In this document: one piece after another, positions 37,425 through 49,018 of the stretch | Numbering within the stretch: position 1 is the stretch's first letter | How the letters are laid out: the number at the start of each line of letters is the position of its first letter | Assembly: GCF_003014555.1 (NCBI RefSeq) | Contig: NZ_PYGE01000008.1 | Coordinates: forward strand, 164,421-228,420 | Direction of reading: 5' to 3' | Source: Haloactinopolyspora alba | GTDB lineage: Bacteria > Actinomycetota > Actinomycetes > Jiangellales > Jiangellaceae | DNA: 64,000 bases | The notes under the pieces: model-generated | The model's database searches: none | What the model saw: only the letters and a program-made list of their open reading frames with translations | What the model was told of the DNA's origin: nothing | Position numbers and translations under genes: made by a program

Positions 37425-38495
37425 GTGGCCCACCGCAGCACGCGTCCGCACACACCTGCCCGGACCCCGGCCGCGCGCCGCCGGCGTCTGACCGTGACGA
37501 TCGCCGCCGGCACCGCCGCATCCGCCCTGTTCGCCGGCTGCGCCGGAGCCGACGAGACCGCGCCCGCCGGGTCGTCCGGGTCCGCCGGCAGCGCTGCGGG
37601 CGCCGAGCCGGTCACCGTCGACAACTGCGGCTTCGAGGTCACCGTGGACAGCCCGCCGGAACGGGTCGTGACCATCAAGTCGACGTCGACCGAGATGATG
37701 CTCGCCCTCGGGCTCGGTGATCGCCTGGTCGGCACGGCGTTCTCCGACGGGCCGGTTCCGGAGCGTTACGCCGACCAGCTGGACGGTGTCCCGGTGCTGT
37801 CCGACAAGGTGCCCGGCCAGGAGGCACTGCTCGACGTCGAGCCGGACTTCGTCTACGGCGGCTGGGAGAGCAACTTCGCCGTCGACACCGCCGGCGAGCG
37901 CGACGCGCTGGCGGACTTCGGCATCGACACCTACGTCTCCCCTGCCGCCTGCAAGGATCCGCAGTACCAGCCGGACCCGATGACGTTCGAGAAGCTGTTC
38001 GACCAGATGCACGAGATCGCGCGGATCTTCGGCGTCACCGGCCGCGCCGACGAGCTCGTCGCCGAACAGCGCAGCATGCTCGACAGCGTCGACGCACCCG
38101 GGGACGGCCTGACGGCGATGTGGTACAGCTCCGGCTCGGACGCGCCGTACGTGGGCGCGGGCATCGGCGCGCCGGCGATGATGATGGACGCGCTCGGGCT
38201 GCGGAACGTCTTCGGCGACATCGACGACACCTGGTCCACTGTCGGCTGGGAGGACGTCGTCGACCGCAACCCGGATGTCATCGTGCTGGTGGACGCGGCG
38301 TGGAACACGGCCGAGCACAAGATCGACCAGCTCGAGAGCAACCCGGCCACGTCGGCGCTGCCGGCGGTGACCGAACAGCGATACATCAGGCTGCCTTTCC
38401 CCGCCGCGGAGGCCGGGGTCCGCAACGCGCCCGCGGTCGTCGATCTCGCCGAACAGCTCCGCCGGCTCGACCTCGGCGCCGAGAGCACCGGATGA
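37425..38495 (+). CDS. ABC importer substrate-binding lipoprotein, F420-0 type
   Basis: The 356-residue class III periplasmic-type binding protein has a twin-arginine-like basic N-terminus (RRRRLTVTIAAG) and a lipobox-like ALFAGC. The mature part has VVTIKSTSTEMMLALGLGDR, LSDKVPGQEALLDVEPDFVY and YVSPAACKDPQ, which I recall as marks of the actinobacterial family annotated as F420-0 binding. Cobalamin or siderophore binding is the alternative. GTG 37425 has GGAGA at good spacing and gives a proper signal peptide. The stop overlaps the permease ATG. No cobalamin riboswitch motif was found in the 250-bp upstream gap. Confidence 0.82.
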   Translation: MAHRSTRPHTPARTPAARRRRLTVTIAAGTAASALFAGCAGADETAPAGSSGSAGSAAGAEPVTVDNCGFEVTVDSPPERVVTIKSTSTEMMLALGLGDRLVGTAFSDGPVPERYADQLDGVPVLSDKVPGQEALLDVEPDFVYGGWESNFAVDTAGERDALADFGIDTYVSPAACKDPQYQPDPMTFEKLFDQMHEIARIFGVTGRADELVAEQRSMLDSVDAPGDGLTAMWYSSGSDAPYVGAGIGAPAMMMDALGLRNVFGDIDDTWSTVGWEDVVDRNPDVIVLVDAAWNTAEHKIDQLESNPATSALPAVTEQRYIRLPFPAAEAGVRNAPAVVDLAEQLRRLDLGAESTG

Positions 38496-39612
38496 GCGAG
38501 CGCACGACCGTCCAGCAGGCCGGCGCGGACACCACTCGCGCACCCGCCGGAGCCACCAGCGCTGACGGCCGGCCGCCGGTGACGAGGCGCCCGCGGGCCC
38601 GCGGCTCGGTCTGGGTCGTCACGATGGCCGCCCTGCTGCTCGCGTCGGTGACGGTCACCGTGACGTTCGGCTCCGCGGACATCGGCGCCTGGGACGTCTG
38701 GCGCTCCATCGGCACGCACCTCGGCCTCGACCGGCTGGGCTTCGGACCCTCGCCGTTGTCGACACTGCGCGACGGCATCGTGTGGGAGCTGCGGCTGCCC
38801 CGGGTGCTGGCCGCGGCCGCGGTCGGGGCGGCGCTGGCGGTCTGCGGCGCCGTGATGCAGACGCTGACCCGTAACCCGCTGGCCGACCCGTACCTGCTGG
38901 GGCTGTCGTCGGGCGCGTCGGTGGGCGCCGTGCTGGTCCTGGTGCTCGGCGTAGGGCAGCTGGCGCTTCCGGTCGCCGCGTTCTCCGGCGCGCTCCTGGC
39001 CCTGATGGTCACGCTGGCGCTGGCCAACCGCCGCGGCGAGCTCGCGCCCACGCGCACCGTGCTCGCCGGGCTGGCGGTGTCGTACCTGTGCTCGGCCGCG
39101 ACCTCGTTCGTGATCTTCTGGTCGGCGACCGGCGACTCGTACCGCGAGATCCTGAGCTGGCTGCTGGGCTCGCTCGGCGGCGCGCAATGGGGAGACGTCG
39201 CGATCGTGACCGTCGCCGTGGTCGTCGTCGGTTCGGTGCTGCTGTCGCGCGCACGCACCCTGGACGCGTTCGCGTTCGGCGACGGCACGGCGGCGACCCT
39301 GGGCATCGACGTCAACCGCACCCGCTGGGCGCTGCTGACACTGGTCGCGCTGCTCACCGGCGCCGCGGTGGCGGTCAGTGGCGCGATCGGGTTCGTGGGG
39401 CTGATGGTGCCGCACGCCGTCCGGCTCGTGGCGGGCTCCGGGCACCGCAGGGTGCTGCCGCTGGCCACGCTGGTCGGCGCCACGTTCATGATCTGGGCCG
39501 ACACGCTGGCCCGCACCCTGTTCGATCCGCGCGAGCTGCCCGTCGGGGTGGTCACCGCCTTCCTCGGCGCGCCGGCGTTCGCGTTCCTCCTCCGCCGCAG
39601 AAAGGTGGGCCG

Positions 39613-39616
<4 letters not shown>
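38492..39616 (+). CDS. ABC importer permease, FecCD/F420-0 type
   Basis: The 374-residue FecCD-family permease has about ten helices. The diagnostic segments are WELRLPRVLAAAAVGAALAV, GAVMQTLTRNPLADPYLLGL, SGASVGAVLVLV, SWLLGSLGGAQWGDV, GAIGFVGLMVPHAVRLVAG and LPVGVVTAFLGAPAFAFLL. It forms the transmembrane homodimer for uptake of a bulky cofactor or chelate. It overlaps the binding-protein gene and the ATPase gene by 4 bases each, so the three form a tight operon. ATG 38492 is in that overlap; a longer upstream frame is spurious. Confidence 0.93.
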
Positions 39617-40433
<817 letters not shown>

Positions 40434-40440
<7 letters not shown>

Positions 40441-40490
40441 TCATCGGCACTTTCCGGCCGCATGGCCAGGAAAGTGCCGATGATCATGGG
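40434..40490. terminator. 22-bp bidirectional hairpin
   Basis: Perfect arms at 40434-40455 and 40469-40490 (core ATGATCATCGGCACTTTCC) flank a 13-base loop that itself contains GGCC/GGCC. It lies between convergent 3' ends and includes the ATPase stop codon. Confidence 0.8.
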
Positions 40491-40504
40491 AGAGAGCCGG
40501 CGCC

Positions 40505-41500
40505 CTACGGGGTCAGCGCGGGCAGCACCTCGCGACCGAACACCTTCAGCCAGGTGCGCTGGTCGGCGTTGACGTTGTGCACGTACACGTGGGTCGCGCC
40601 GACGTCGAGATAGCTCTGGATCTCGCGCCGGTGCGCGTCCGGGTCCGACGACACCAGCAGCCGGCCGTCGAAGTCCTCCGGGCGCACCATCCGGGCCATC
40701 TGCTCGAAGTCGTGCGGCGAGCGGATGTCGGCTTTCGAGAACCGCATCGCGCCGTTGGGCCACTCGCGCACCGCCTGCTCGGCCGCCTCGGCGTCGTCGG
40801 GCGCCCAGGCGAGGTGCACCTGCACGACCTTCGTCAGGGTGTCCGGGTCCTTGCCGGCCGAGCGGGCGCCGTCGTCGAACCGCGCGAACAGCGTCGCCAC
40901 CTTCTCGGGCGTCGTCGCGACGGTGATGATGCCGTCGGCGCTCGCCCCGGCCCGCCGCGCGGTGACCGGGCCGGAGGTCGCGACGTAGATCGGCGGCGGG
41001 GCTTCCGGCATGGTCCACAGCCGGCTGCGCTCGAGGGTGAAGAAGCGCCCGTCGTGGCGCACGTCGCGGCCGGTGAACAGCTTCTGGATGATCTCGACCG
41101 CCTCGAACATGCGCGCGATCCGTTCCGGCGCCTCCGGCCAGTAGCCGCCGACGACGTGTTCGCTGATAGCCTCGCCGGAGCCGACGCCGAGCCAGTGCCG
41201 GCCCGGGTACATCGACTCCAGCGTCGCCGCCGCCTGCGCGACCACGGCGGGATGCCAGCGGAACGACGGGCAGGTGGCCCCGACGCCCACGACGCCGCGG
41301 GTCCGCTCGGCCATCGCGGTCATCACGTTCCACACGAACCCGGCCTGGCCCTGGTGCGCCGTCCACGGCTGGAAATGGTCGTCGGCCATGACGCCGTCGA
41401 ACCCGGCCTGTTCCGCCTCGGCGGCCAGCGCCACGACATCCGACGGGTGGAAGCGCTCCAGCATCGCCGCATATCCGACCCGTGCTCCGCCGTTCGCCAT
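40505..41500 (-). CDS. F420-dependent LLM-class oxidoreductase
   Basis: The 331-residue bacterial-luciferase-like TIM-barrel protein belongs to the F420-dependent group that includes F420-dependent glucose-6-phosphate dehydrogenase. Visible features are GYAAMLERFHPSDVVALAAE, DGVMADDHFQPWT, GVGATCPSFRWHPAVVAQAA, LGVGSGEAISEHVVGGYWPE, IYVATSGPVTARRAG and THVYVHNVNADQ. The hydride acceptor F420 is inferred from the family and from the adjacent F420-0-type importer. ATG 41500 has AAGGGGAG at good spacing; that ribosome site lies inside the arm of a long inverted repeat shared with the sialidase 3' region. The natural substrate is unknown. Confidence 0.9.
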   Translation of the reverse strand: MANGGARVGYAAMLERFHPSDVVALAAEAEQAGFDGVMADDHFQPWTAHQGQAGFVWNVMTAMAERTRGVVGVGATCPSFRWHPAVVAQAAATLESMYPGRHWLGVGSGEAISEHVVGGYWPEAPERIARMFEAVEIIQKLFTGRDVRHDGRFFTLERSRLWTMPEAPPPIYVATSGPVTARRAGASADGIITVATTPEKVATLFARFDDGARSAGKDPDTLTKVVQVHLAWAPDDAEAAEQAVREWPNGAMRFSKADIRSPHDFEQMARMVRPEDFDGRLLVSSDPDAHRREIQSYLDVGATHVYVHNVNADQRTWLKVFGREVLPALTP

Positions 41501-41576
41501 CGGCTCCCCTTCGACGCGTGCATCCTCCGTGCCGCCCGAGGCAAGCACGGAGGATGCAACCCTTCAAGGGGAGCCG
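41501..41576. terminator. Two-arm hairpin covering the LLM ribosome site
   Basis: Inner arms TGCATCCTCCGTGC / GCACGGAGGATGCA (41519-41532 and 41545-41558) are perfect. An outer pair, CGGCTCCCCTT with AAGGGGAGCCG (41501-41511 and 41566-41576), is also perfect. On the minus strand it follows the sialidase stop, as a terminator would. The outer arm is the Shine-Dalgarno region of the LLM gene, so read-through transcripts would hide it. Confidence 0.75.
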
Positions 41577-41595
41577 GGCATTCCCGGCCGGGTCG

Positions 41596-43515
41596 TCAGC
41601 TCTGTTCGCGGGGCCCTGCCGGCACGTCTCGACGCAGCTCGTCCAGCGGCAGGTGCACGAGCGCCCGGCCGGACGGCGCGGCGTCGTCGGCGGCCAGGGC
41701 CGCGACCTCCGCCGGCGACAGGGCCCGGCCGAGGTACCACACGTCGTCGACGGCGCCGGTGAGCGCGTTCGCCCCGTCCGGGCGCCGTCCCACGTGCAGA
41801 CCGGTACTGGTCTCCGACGAGACGGCTCCGCCGAGCGGGCCCGCCGTCGCGGCAGCCTCGCCGTCGACGTACAACGTCACCCCGTCCGCGCCGCGGGTGA
41901 GCGCCACGTGGTGCCACTCGCCGTCGGCGTACGCGCCGGGAGCGGCCACGGACGTCACGCCGGCGTCGGTCTCGATCAGCGCGCGGATGCGGTCACTGCC
42001 CGGCTCCGCGCGGATCCACCACTGCGGCACTCCGCCGCCGACGCCGTACGCCCACAGCACGGACTGCGCGGCTCCGGACTCGGTGCGGAACCAGGCGGCG
42101 GCGGTGAACGGCCCGTCGCCGACGCCCAGGCCGTCGGACGCGGGCACCTCGACGTACGCACCTTCGGCGAGCGTCAGCGCGGAGCCGCTCGCTCCGGACG
42201 TGACCTCGGCGGCACCGCCGACGACGCCGTGGCGCCCGGAGCCGGACACGTCCGGCGTGATGACGGCGGGCGGCTCGCCCTGGTCGGGACGGTCGAGCAT
42301 CGGGATCCGCACCGAGGCGAAGGTGATCCGCTCGTAGGCGCTGTCGTCCCCGTTCTCGTAGAGGACGCCGAGGGCGTGGCTCGACGTCTCGACCAGGTCG
42401 GAGTAGGCGGCCGGGCCCTCGTGCAGCACCAGGCTGCTCTCCCAGCTCTGCGCCTGGTCGAAGCTCGTGCGCAGCGTCAGCTCGCGGCGCGCGCCCGGAT
42501 CGGCCGGCGCGGAGAAGACGATGCGCTCGTGCCGGTCGGCCCGGGGCGACAGCTTCAGCACCGAGCCCTGCACGACCGGAGCGCTCAGCCCGTCGACCAT
42601 CTCGTAGGGCGCGTCGAAGGACTCGCCGCCGTCGCTGCTGGTGGTCGCGGCGCGGGTGCCGCTGCTGGTGCCGTTCTGGTCACGGGTGTTGAAGTACAGC
42701 GTTCCGTCCGAAAGCTCGAGGACCGTGCTCTCGTTCGGGTTGAGCACCCCGTTCCGCGGCGTGTCGATCCCGCCGATCTGCCAGGTGCGCCCGCCGTCGT
42801 CGCTGTACAGGGAGTGCGCACCGTAGTACTTGGACTCCCGCCCGGTGTCGCCCGACCCGGGCGGCGGGCTCGTCGAGTGGTTGGCGGGTGCGACCAGACG
42901 ACCCGCGTGCGGCCCGTGTTCCAGTGCGATGCCGTGCACCGGGCCGGTGGCGTACCAGCGCCACTGCGGCAGCTTGGCGTCCGCGGTGATGTCGGTGGGC
43001 TCGGACCAGGTCTCGCCCTCGTCGGTGCTGCGCTGGACGAAGACGCGGCGGCTCTCCTCGTCGGTGACCTCGCCGCGCATGATCTCCGCCTCGCTGGCGG
43101 TCCCGGCGTTGTGCGTGGTCAGCAGGACGATGTCGCCGGAGGCGGGGTCGACGATCGGCGTCGGGTTGCCGAAAACGTTCGCACCGTTGTCTCCGACGAC
43201 CTGGAGCGGGCCCCAGGTCCTGCCGTTGTCCGACGAGCGGCGCAGGACGAGGTCGATATCGCCGGTGTCGCCGCCACCGCCGACTCGGCCCTCGGCGAAG
43301 GCCAGCAGCGTGCCGTCCTCGGCCCGGGTGATGGCGGGGATGCGGAACGTGTCGTAGCCGTGCGTCCCGGATTCGAAAACGGCGGTCTGCTGGACGCCGC
43401 GTTGCTGGTCCGCCGGCGCCGGCTCGGCACCGGTGGCGGCTCCCGGTAGCGCGAGTGCGGTGGCCAGCGCGGTGACGACGCCGGCGACGGTGCGGGGACG
43501 AGTGAGTCTGCCCAC
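41596..43515 (-). CDS. Secreted sialidase (GH33) with C-terminal LamG domain
   Basis: The 639-residue exo-alpha-sialidase releases terminal sialic acids. It has a signal peptide (RPRTVAGVVTALATALALPG, then AATGAEP) and the catalytic Arg motif TFRIPAI. Five Asp boxes are visible: SSDNGRTW, STDEGETW, SDDGGRTW, SSDGGESF and the weak SFDQAQSW. The general acid region is in the first half, and YSDLVETSSHALGVLYENG carries the nucleophile-site Glu and Tyr helper. The last 190 residues form a LamG/concanavalin-like carbohydrate-binding domain (FTAAAWFRTE, WHHVALTRGADGVTLYVDGE, VDDVWYLGRALSPAEVAALA). GTG 43515 has AGGAGGG upstream. It is likely secreted for glycan scavenging. Confidence 0.94.
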   Translation of the reverse strand: MGRLTRPRTVAGVVTALATALALPGAATGAEPAPADQQRGVQQTAVFESGTHGYDTFRIPAITRAEDGTLLAFAEGRVGGGGDTGDIDLVLRRSSDNGRTWGPLQVVGDNGANVFGNPTPIVDPASGDIVLLTTHNAGTASEAEIMRGEVTDEESRRVFVQRSTDEGETWSEPTDITADAKLPQWRWYATGPVHGIALEHGPHAGRLVAPANHSTSPPPGSGDTGRESKYYGAHSLYSDDGGRTWQIGGIDTPRNGVLNPNESTVLELSDGTLYFNTRDQNGTSSGTRAATTSSDGGESFDAPYEMVDGLSAPVVQGSVLKLSPRADRHERIVFSAPADPGARRELTLRTSFDQAQSWESSLVLHEGPAAYSDLVETSSHALGVLYENGDDSAYERITFASVRIPMLDRPDQGEPPAVITPDVSGSGRHGVVGGAAEVTSGASGSALTLAEGAYVEVPASDGLGVGDGPFTAAAWFRTESGAAQSVLWAYGVGGGVPQWWIRAEPGSDRIRALIETDAGVTSVAAPGAYADGEWHHVALTRGADGVTLYVDGEAAATAGPLGGAVSSETSTGLHVGRRPDGANALTGAVDDVWYLGRALSPAEVAALAADDAAPSGRALVHLPLDELRRDVPAGPREQS

Positions 43516-43713
43516 GGTGATCCCTCCTTGGAGTCGAACACATCCCACATCAGATATCCCACATGTGTCAAGATCGTTCCCAGACTCTTGACGTGCAACC
43601 GGCCGCCATCTGCTCGTGACGCTCTCACCGGCTCAGCGTTCGTGCTGCAGCGTGACAGCGACGGCCATCGCTGGGTGGAGGGCTCGGGCGCCACCGGTCG
43701 CCGGCGCTGACGC

Positions 43714-44091
43714 TCAGCCTTCCTGACCGGTGCCGTCGGGGTTCTGCGGTGCGCCGTCACCGTGCGGCGGCAGATCACCGCGTTCGACGGGGGTACGCTC
43801 CGGCGGCCTGTGCTCCGCGGGGAACAGCTCCTCCAGCTCGCCCGCGTCGGGGGCGTGCGCCCCTTCGACGGCCTGCCGCAGTGTCTCGGCGTCGACCGCG
43901 CCGGCCGGGGCGCTGACGGACTGCCATGCGGGCTGGTGGTCCGGGAGATCCACGACCCGGATCAGCTCCGCGGAGACGCCGATCTCGGCGGCGCGGTCGG
44001 CCAGCTCCTGCTGCACCTCGGCGTCGTCGCCGCAGCCGGGCAGCGCGAGAACGCAGACGAACAGGACCGACCACAGCCACCGGCGTGCCAT
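43714..44091 (-). CDS. Small putative lipoprotein
   Basis: The 125-residue protein has a short signal peptide (RRWLWSVLFVCVLALPGCGD) with a good lipobox LPGC, so it is probably anchored outside the membrane. The mature part is acidic, has one short helical region (AEVQQELADRAAEIGVSAEL), and ends in a Pro/Gly/Asp-rich tail. No domain is recognised. It is on the same strand as groEL, whose terminator hairpin lies in between, so it is probably transcribed alone. Confidence 0.7.
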   Translation of the reverse strand: MARRWLWSVLFVCVLALPGCGDDAEVQQELADRAAEIGVSAELIRVVDLPDHQPAWQSVSAPAGAVDAETLRQAVEGAHAPDAGELEELFPAEHRPPERTPVERGDLPPHGDGAPQNPDGTGQEG

Positions 44092-44144
44092 CGCCGGATC
44101 ATCTCACCCGGCCTGCGCAACCGCGCGTCGACCCGGAACGAGCG

Positions 44145-44179
44145 ACGGCCCGGACACCGCTGGTCGGTGTCCGGGCCGT
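44145..44179. terminator. Terminator hairpin downstream of groEL
   Basis: A perfect 14-bp stem, ACGGCCCGGACACC with GGTGTCCGGGCCGT, has a 7-base loop. It lies 25 bp past the groEL stop on the minus strand. Confidence 0.8.
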
Positions 44180-44203
44180 GGCCACGAGAGGACTCGAGAC
44201 GGG

Positions 44204-45847
<1,644 letters not shown>

Positions 45848-45915
45848 TCAGCGGGCTCATCGCGAGCCGGCCACGACCGGGGCGCCGTCACTCACATGAC
45901 TCGGTGCTCAGTGCG

Positions 45916-46215
45916 TCACTTCTGGACGACGGCGAGCACGTCACGGGCCGAGAGGATGAGCAACTCGTCGCCGCCGTACTTCACCTCGGTGCCGCCGTAC
46001 TTCGAGTGCAGAACGACGTCGCCGACGTTCACGTCGACAGGGATGCGCTTCTCACCCTCGTCGTCCCAGCGGCCCTCGCCGACGGCGACGACCTCGCCCT
46101 CCTGGGGCTTCTCCTTGGCTGTGTCCGGGATCACGAGCCCGGATGCCGTAGTCTGTTCCACGTCGAGCGGCTTGACCACGATGCGGTCCTCGAGTGGCTT
46201 GATGGAGACCGACAC
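45916..46215 (-). CDS. groES: Co-chaperonin GroES
   Basis: The 99-residue lid of the GroEL chamber shows [20 protein letters not shown], the mobile-loop region [29 protein letters not shown] and [23 protein letters not shown] 46215 is chosen because GGGGAGG is 8 bases upstream and it gives the canonical VSIKPLEDR start. A longer frame reaching 46302 is unconserved. Two CIRCE operators lie 95-165 bp upstream, so HrcA repression in the absence of heat stress is expected. Confidence 0.96.
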   Translation of the reverse strand: MSVSIKPLEDRIVVKPLDVEQTTASGLVIPDTAKEKPQEGEVVAVGEGRWDDEGEKRIPVDVNVGDVVLHSKYGGTEVKYGGDELLILSARDVLAVVQK

Positions 46216-46308
46216 TTGTCTGACCTCCCCTTTCGCGGGATGTCGCGCATGCTTGAAGATGGACGGGCCGCTTGCCGCCGCCGTCGCGGGTGCCGGCGAC
46301 ATCGGCCG

Positions 46309-46381
46309 TTGGCACTCTCATGGTGAAAGTGCCAAACCTCAACCTAGTCGCCTCTTAGCACTCGGTCAAGGTGAGTGCCAG
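46309..46381 (-). promoter_or_regulatory. Double CIRCE (HrcA) operators
   Basis: CIRCE 1 is TTGGCACTC-N9-AAGTGCCAA (46309-46335). CIRCE 2 is TTAGCACTC-N9-GAGTGCCAG (46355-46381). Both match the HrcA operator with one or two mismatches between arms. They precede groES-groEL on the minus strand. The 81 bp from CIRCE 2 to the drrA-like start also places them near that gene's promoter. Confidence 0.88.
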
Positions 46382-46462
46382 GGAGCCTTCTCACCGTCCG
46401 TGTCACCGTCCGTGTCAGCCACGCGTCAGCTCGGTGTCAGCCGGGGTGGCGATGGTGGCGAC

Positions 46463-47413
46463 ATGACGAACACAGCGATCGCAGCCTCGGGGCTGCGGAA
46501 GGCATTCGGGGACACAATCGTCCTCGACGGCATCGATCTGGACGTCCGCGCTGGCACGGTCTTCTCCCTGCTCGGCCCCAACGGGGCGGGCAAGACCACG
46601 GCGGTCAACGTGCTGACCACCCTGATGCAAGCTGACGGCGGGACGGTACGTGTCGCCGGGCACGACATCGCCACCGAGGCCAAGGCGGTGCGCGCGGCGA
46701 TCGGGGTCACCGGTCAGTTCGCGGCGGTCGACGAGCTGCTGACGGGCCGGGAGAACCTGCAGCTGATGGTGGACCTGAGCCGGACGACGCCCGGCGACGG
46801 CAACCGGGTCGTCACCGAGCTGCTGGAGCGCTTCGACCTGGTGGAGTCGGCGAAGAAGCCCGCATCGACCTACTCCGGGGGTATGCGCCGCAAGCTCGAC
46901 CTGGCGATGACGCTGGTCGGCAACCCGCGGATCATCTTCCTGGACGAGCCGACCACCGGGCTGGACCCGCGCAGCCGCCGCACGATGTGGGAGATCGTCC
47001 GTGAGCTGGTGGCCGACGGCGTGACGATTTTCCTGACCACCCAGTACCTGGACGAAGCCGACCAGCTCGCCGACCGGATCGCGGTGCTCGACCAGGGCCG
47101 CCTGGTCGCCCAGGGCACCGCCGACGAGCTCAAACGTCAGATCCCCGGGACGCACGTCCGGCTCCGGTTCACCACCGTCGCCGAACTCGACGCGGCTGCG
47201 CCGCTCTTCCCCGACTCCACGCGCGACGACGAGGCGCTGGCGCTGCGGATTCCCGGCGACGGCGGGACGAAATCGCTGCGGGCGCTGCTGGACCGGCTCG
47301 ACGAGCACTCGCTCAGCGCCGAGGAGTTCACCGTGCACACCCCCGACCTCGACGACGTCTTCCTCGCCCTGACGGGCCACACCACGGAGCCGGAAACGGA
47401 GGCGGCGACATGA
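46463..47413 (+). CDS. DrrA-like ABC exporter ATPase
   Basis: The 316-residue ATPase has Walker A (LLGPNGAGKTTAVNVL), Q-loop (IGVTGQFAAVDELLTG), signature-like YSGGMRRKLDLAMTL, Walker B (IIFLDEPTTGLDPRSRRTM) and the switch-region LTTQYLDEADQLADRIAVLD. This pattern and the C-terminal regulatory domain are those of DrrA-type drug and natural-product exporters. It overlaps the permease gene by 4 bases. ATG 46463 is the family start, with only a weak purine-rich stretch upstream. The long open frame before it is antisense to groEL and is spurious. The substrate is unknown. Confidence 0.93.
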   Translation: MTNTAIAASGLRKAFGDTIVLDGIDLDVRAGTVFSLLGPNGAGKTTAVNVLTTLMQADGGTVRVAGHDIATEAKAVRAAIGVTGQFAAVDELLTGRENLQLMVDLSRTTPGDGNRVVTELLERFDLVESAKKPASTYSGGMRRKLDLAMTLVGNPRIIFLDEPTTGLDPRSRRTMWEIVRELVADGVTIFLTTQYLDEADQLADRIAVLDQGRLVAQGTADELKRQIPGTHVRLRFTTVAELDAAAPLFPDSTRDDEALALRIPGDGGTKSLRALLDRLDEHSLSAEEFTVHTPDLDDVFLALTGHTTEPETEAAT

Positions 47414-48171
47414 GCGCCACGACGAACAGCAAGTCCCATTCGATGGTGATGTTGCGGCGCAACATCAAACACGTCACCCGGAACCCGACCTCGGTGTTCA
47501 ACGCGGTCCTGATGCCGGTCATCATCCTGCTGATGTTCGTGTACATGTTCGGAGACGCCTTCGACGTCGGCGTCGACTACGTCGACTACGCGACGCCGGG
47601 CCTGATGCTGCTGGCGGTCTGTTACGGGCTGGGAGGCCTGGCGACCGTGGTGAACTCGGACATGACCAAGGGCATCATCAACCGGTTCAAGGTCATGGAC
47701 GTCTCCCGCGGCGCAGTGTTGAACGGTCACGTCGTCGCCAGTGTGCTGACCAACCTGCTCGCCATCGCGGCGCTCGTCGCAGCGGCCTTCCTGATCGGAT
47801 TCGACCCGTCGGCGGGTCCGCTCGACTGGCTCGGCGTGCTCGGCATGGTCGTGCTGCTCGGTTTCGCGGCCGGCTGGTTCACCGTCGCGCTGGGCATGGC
47901 GGCGAAGTCTCCCGAAACGGCGGGGATCGCCGCCGTGCCGCTGGTCATGCTGCCGTTCTTCAGCAGCGCGATCGTCCCGGCGGAGATGATGGGGCCGGGG
48001 CTGCGGCAGTTCGCGGAGTACCAGCCGTTCACGCCGATCATCGAGACCCTGCGCGGGCTGCTGGCCGGCGCACCGTCCTCCGGCGACGCGATCACCGCCA
48101 TCAGCTGGTGCGTCGGGATCGCTCTCGGCGGCTACCTGTGGGCGTCCGCCACGTTCAGGAAGCGAGCGTGA
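47410..48171 (+). CDS. DrrB-like ABC exporter permease
   Basis: The 253-residue ABC-2 type permease has six helices, from RNPTSVFNAVLMPVIILLMF onwards. It contains the family motif ADYVDYATPG-like VDYVDYATPGLMLLAVCYGL, and NSDMTKGIINRFKVMDVSRG before the third helix. The C-terminal EYQPFTPIIETLRGLLAG is the usual ABC-2 signature. It pairs with the preceding ATPase. The ATG overlaps the ATPase stop. The DUF4097 gene starts 6 bases after its stop, so all three are one operon. Confidence 0.93.
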   Translation: MSATTNSKSHSMVMLRRNIKHVTRNPTSVFNAVLMPVIILLMFVYMFGDAFDVGVDYVDYATPGLMLLAVCYGLGGLATVVNSDMTKGIINRFKVMDVSRGAVLNGHVVASVLTNLLAIAALVAAAFLIGFDPSAGPLDWLGVLGMVVLLGFAAGWFTVALGMAAKSPETAGIAAVPLVMLPFFSSAIVPAEMMGPGLRQFAEYQPFTPIIETLRGLLAGAPSSGDAITAISWCVGIALGGYLWASATFRKRA

Positions 48172-48177
48172 TCCATC

Positions 48178-49014
48178 GTGACCACATTCACCACGCCAGG
48201 CCCCATCTCCGCGATCGTCGAGGTCGCCGGTGCGCGCGTACGGCTCACCGCGAGCGACCGTCCCGACACCGTCGTGCTGGTCGAGCCCATCGATCCGGCG
48301 AGCCGGAAGGACGTCAAGGTGGCCGCGGCCACCAGGGTCGAGCTCGCCGACGGTCGGTTGTCGGTCAAGACGACCAAGGCCGGCGACAAGTCGGGCTCCG
48401 CCGCCATCACGATCGAGTTGCCCGCCGGATCCGACCTCGCCGCCTACCTGTGGTCCTCGGACGTTCGGGTCGACGGTCCGGTCGGCACCTGTGAAGTGCA
48501 CATGGCATCGGGTCAGGTGCGGCTGGACCGCGTCGGCGCCTTGCAGGCGAACCTTTCGAGCGGCGAGATCGCGGTCGGTCGCATCGCCGGGCGGGCCGGC
48601 GTCCAGGGCGCGACGTTCAAGCTGCGCATCGACGAGGCCGACGGCACCGTCGGGCTCGAGAACGCGGGCGGGCACACCTGGATCGGTCATGCCTCGGGCG
48701 ACGTCGACATCAGCAGCGGCAGTGGCGACTTCGGCATCGACCGCGCCGACGGCAACGTCGCCGCCACGATCGGCGGAGGCACCGTCCGGGTCGGCCGGAT
48801 GACCAACGGTCGGGCGAAGCTGATGAACGGCTCGGGAGACATCGAGGTCGGCGTCGGCGAGGGCGCCGCCGTGTCCGTCGATGCCGACAGCGAGCGCGGT
48901 GCGGTGCACGACTTCGTGTCCTCGCAGGCAGCGCCGGGCCCGGCCGACGCCAAGGTCTCGGTCCACGCCCGCACGCGGCACGGCGACATCACCGTTCAGC
49001 GAGCGGCCGCCTGA
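48178..49014 (+). CDS. DUF4097 family beta-strand repeat protein
   Basis: The 278-residue protein is a right-handed beta-helix-like array of short repeats such as ASGQVRLDRVGALQANLSSG, ASGDVDISSGSGDFGI and NGSGDIEVGVGEGAAV, typical of DUF4097 adhesin-like cytoplasmic proteins. The function of the family is unknown; it often travels with ABC exporters and with SARP-type regulators, as here. It starts with GTG 6 bases after the DrrB-like stop. It ends 4 bp from the convergent regulator gene. Confidence 0.87.
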   Translation: MTTFTTPGPISAIVEVAGARVRLTASDRPDTVVLVEPIDPASRKDVKVAAATRVELADGRLSVKTTKAGDKSGSAAITIELPAGSDLAAYLWSSDVRVDGPVGTCEVHMASGQVRLDRVGALQANLSSGEIAVGRIAGRAGVQGATFKLRIDEADGTVGLENAGGHTWIGHASGDVDISSGSGDFGIDRADGNVAATIGGGTVRVGRMTNGRAKLMNGSGDIEVGVGEGAAVSVDADSERGAVHDFVSSQAAPGPADAKVSVHARTRHGDITVQRAAA

Positions 49015-49018
49015 CCCG

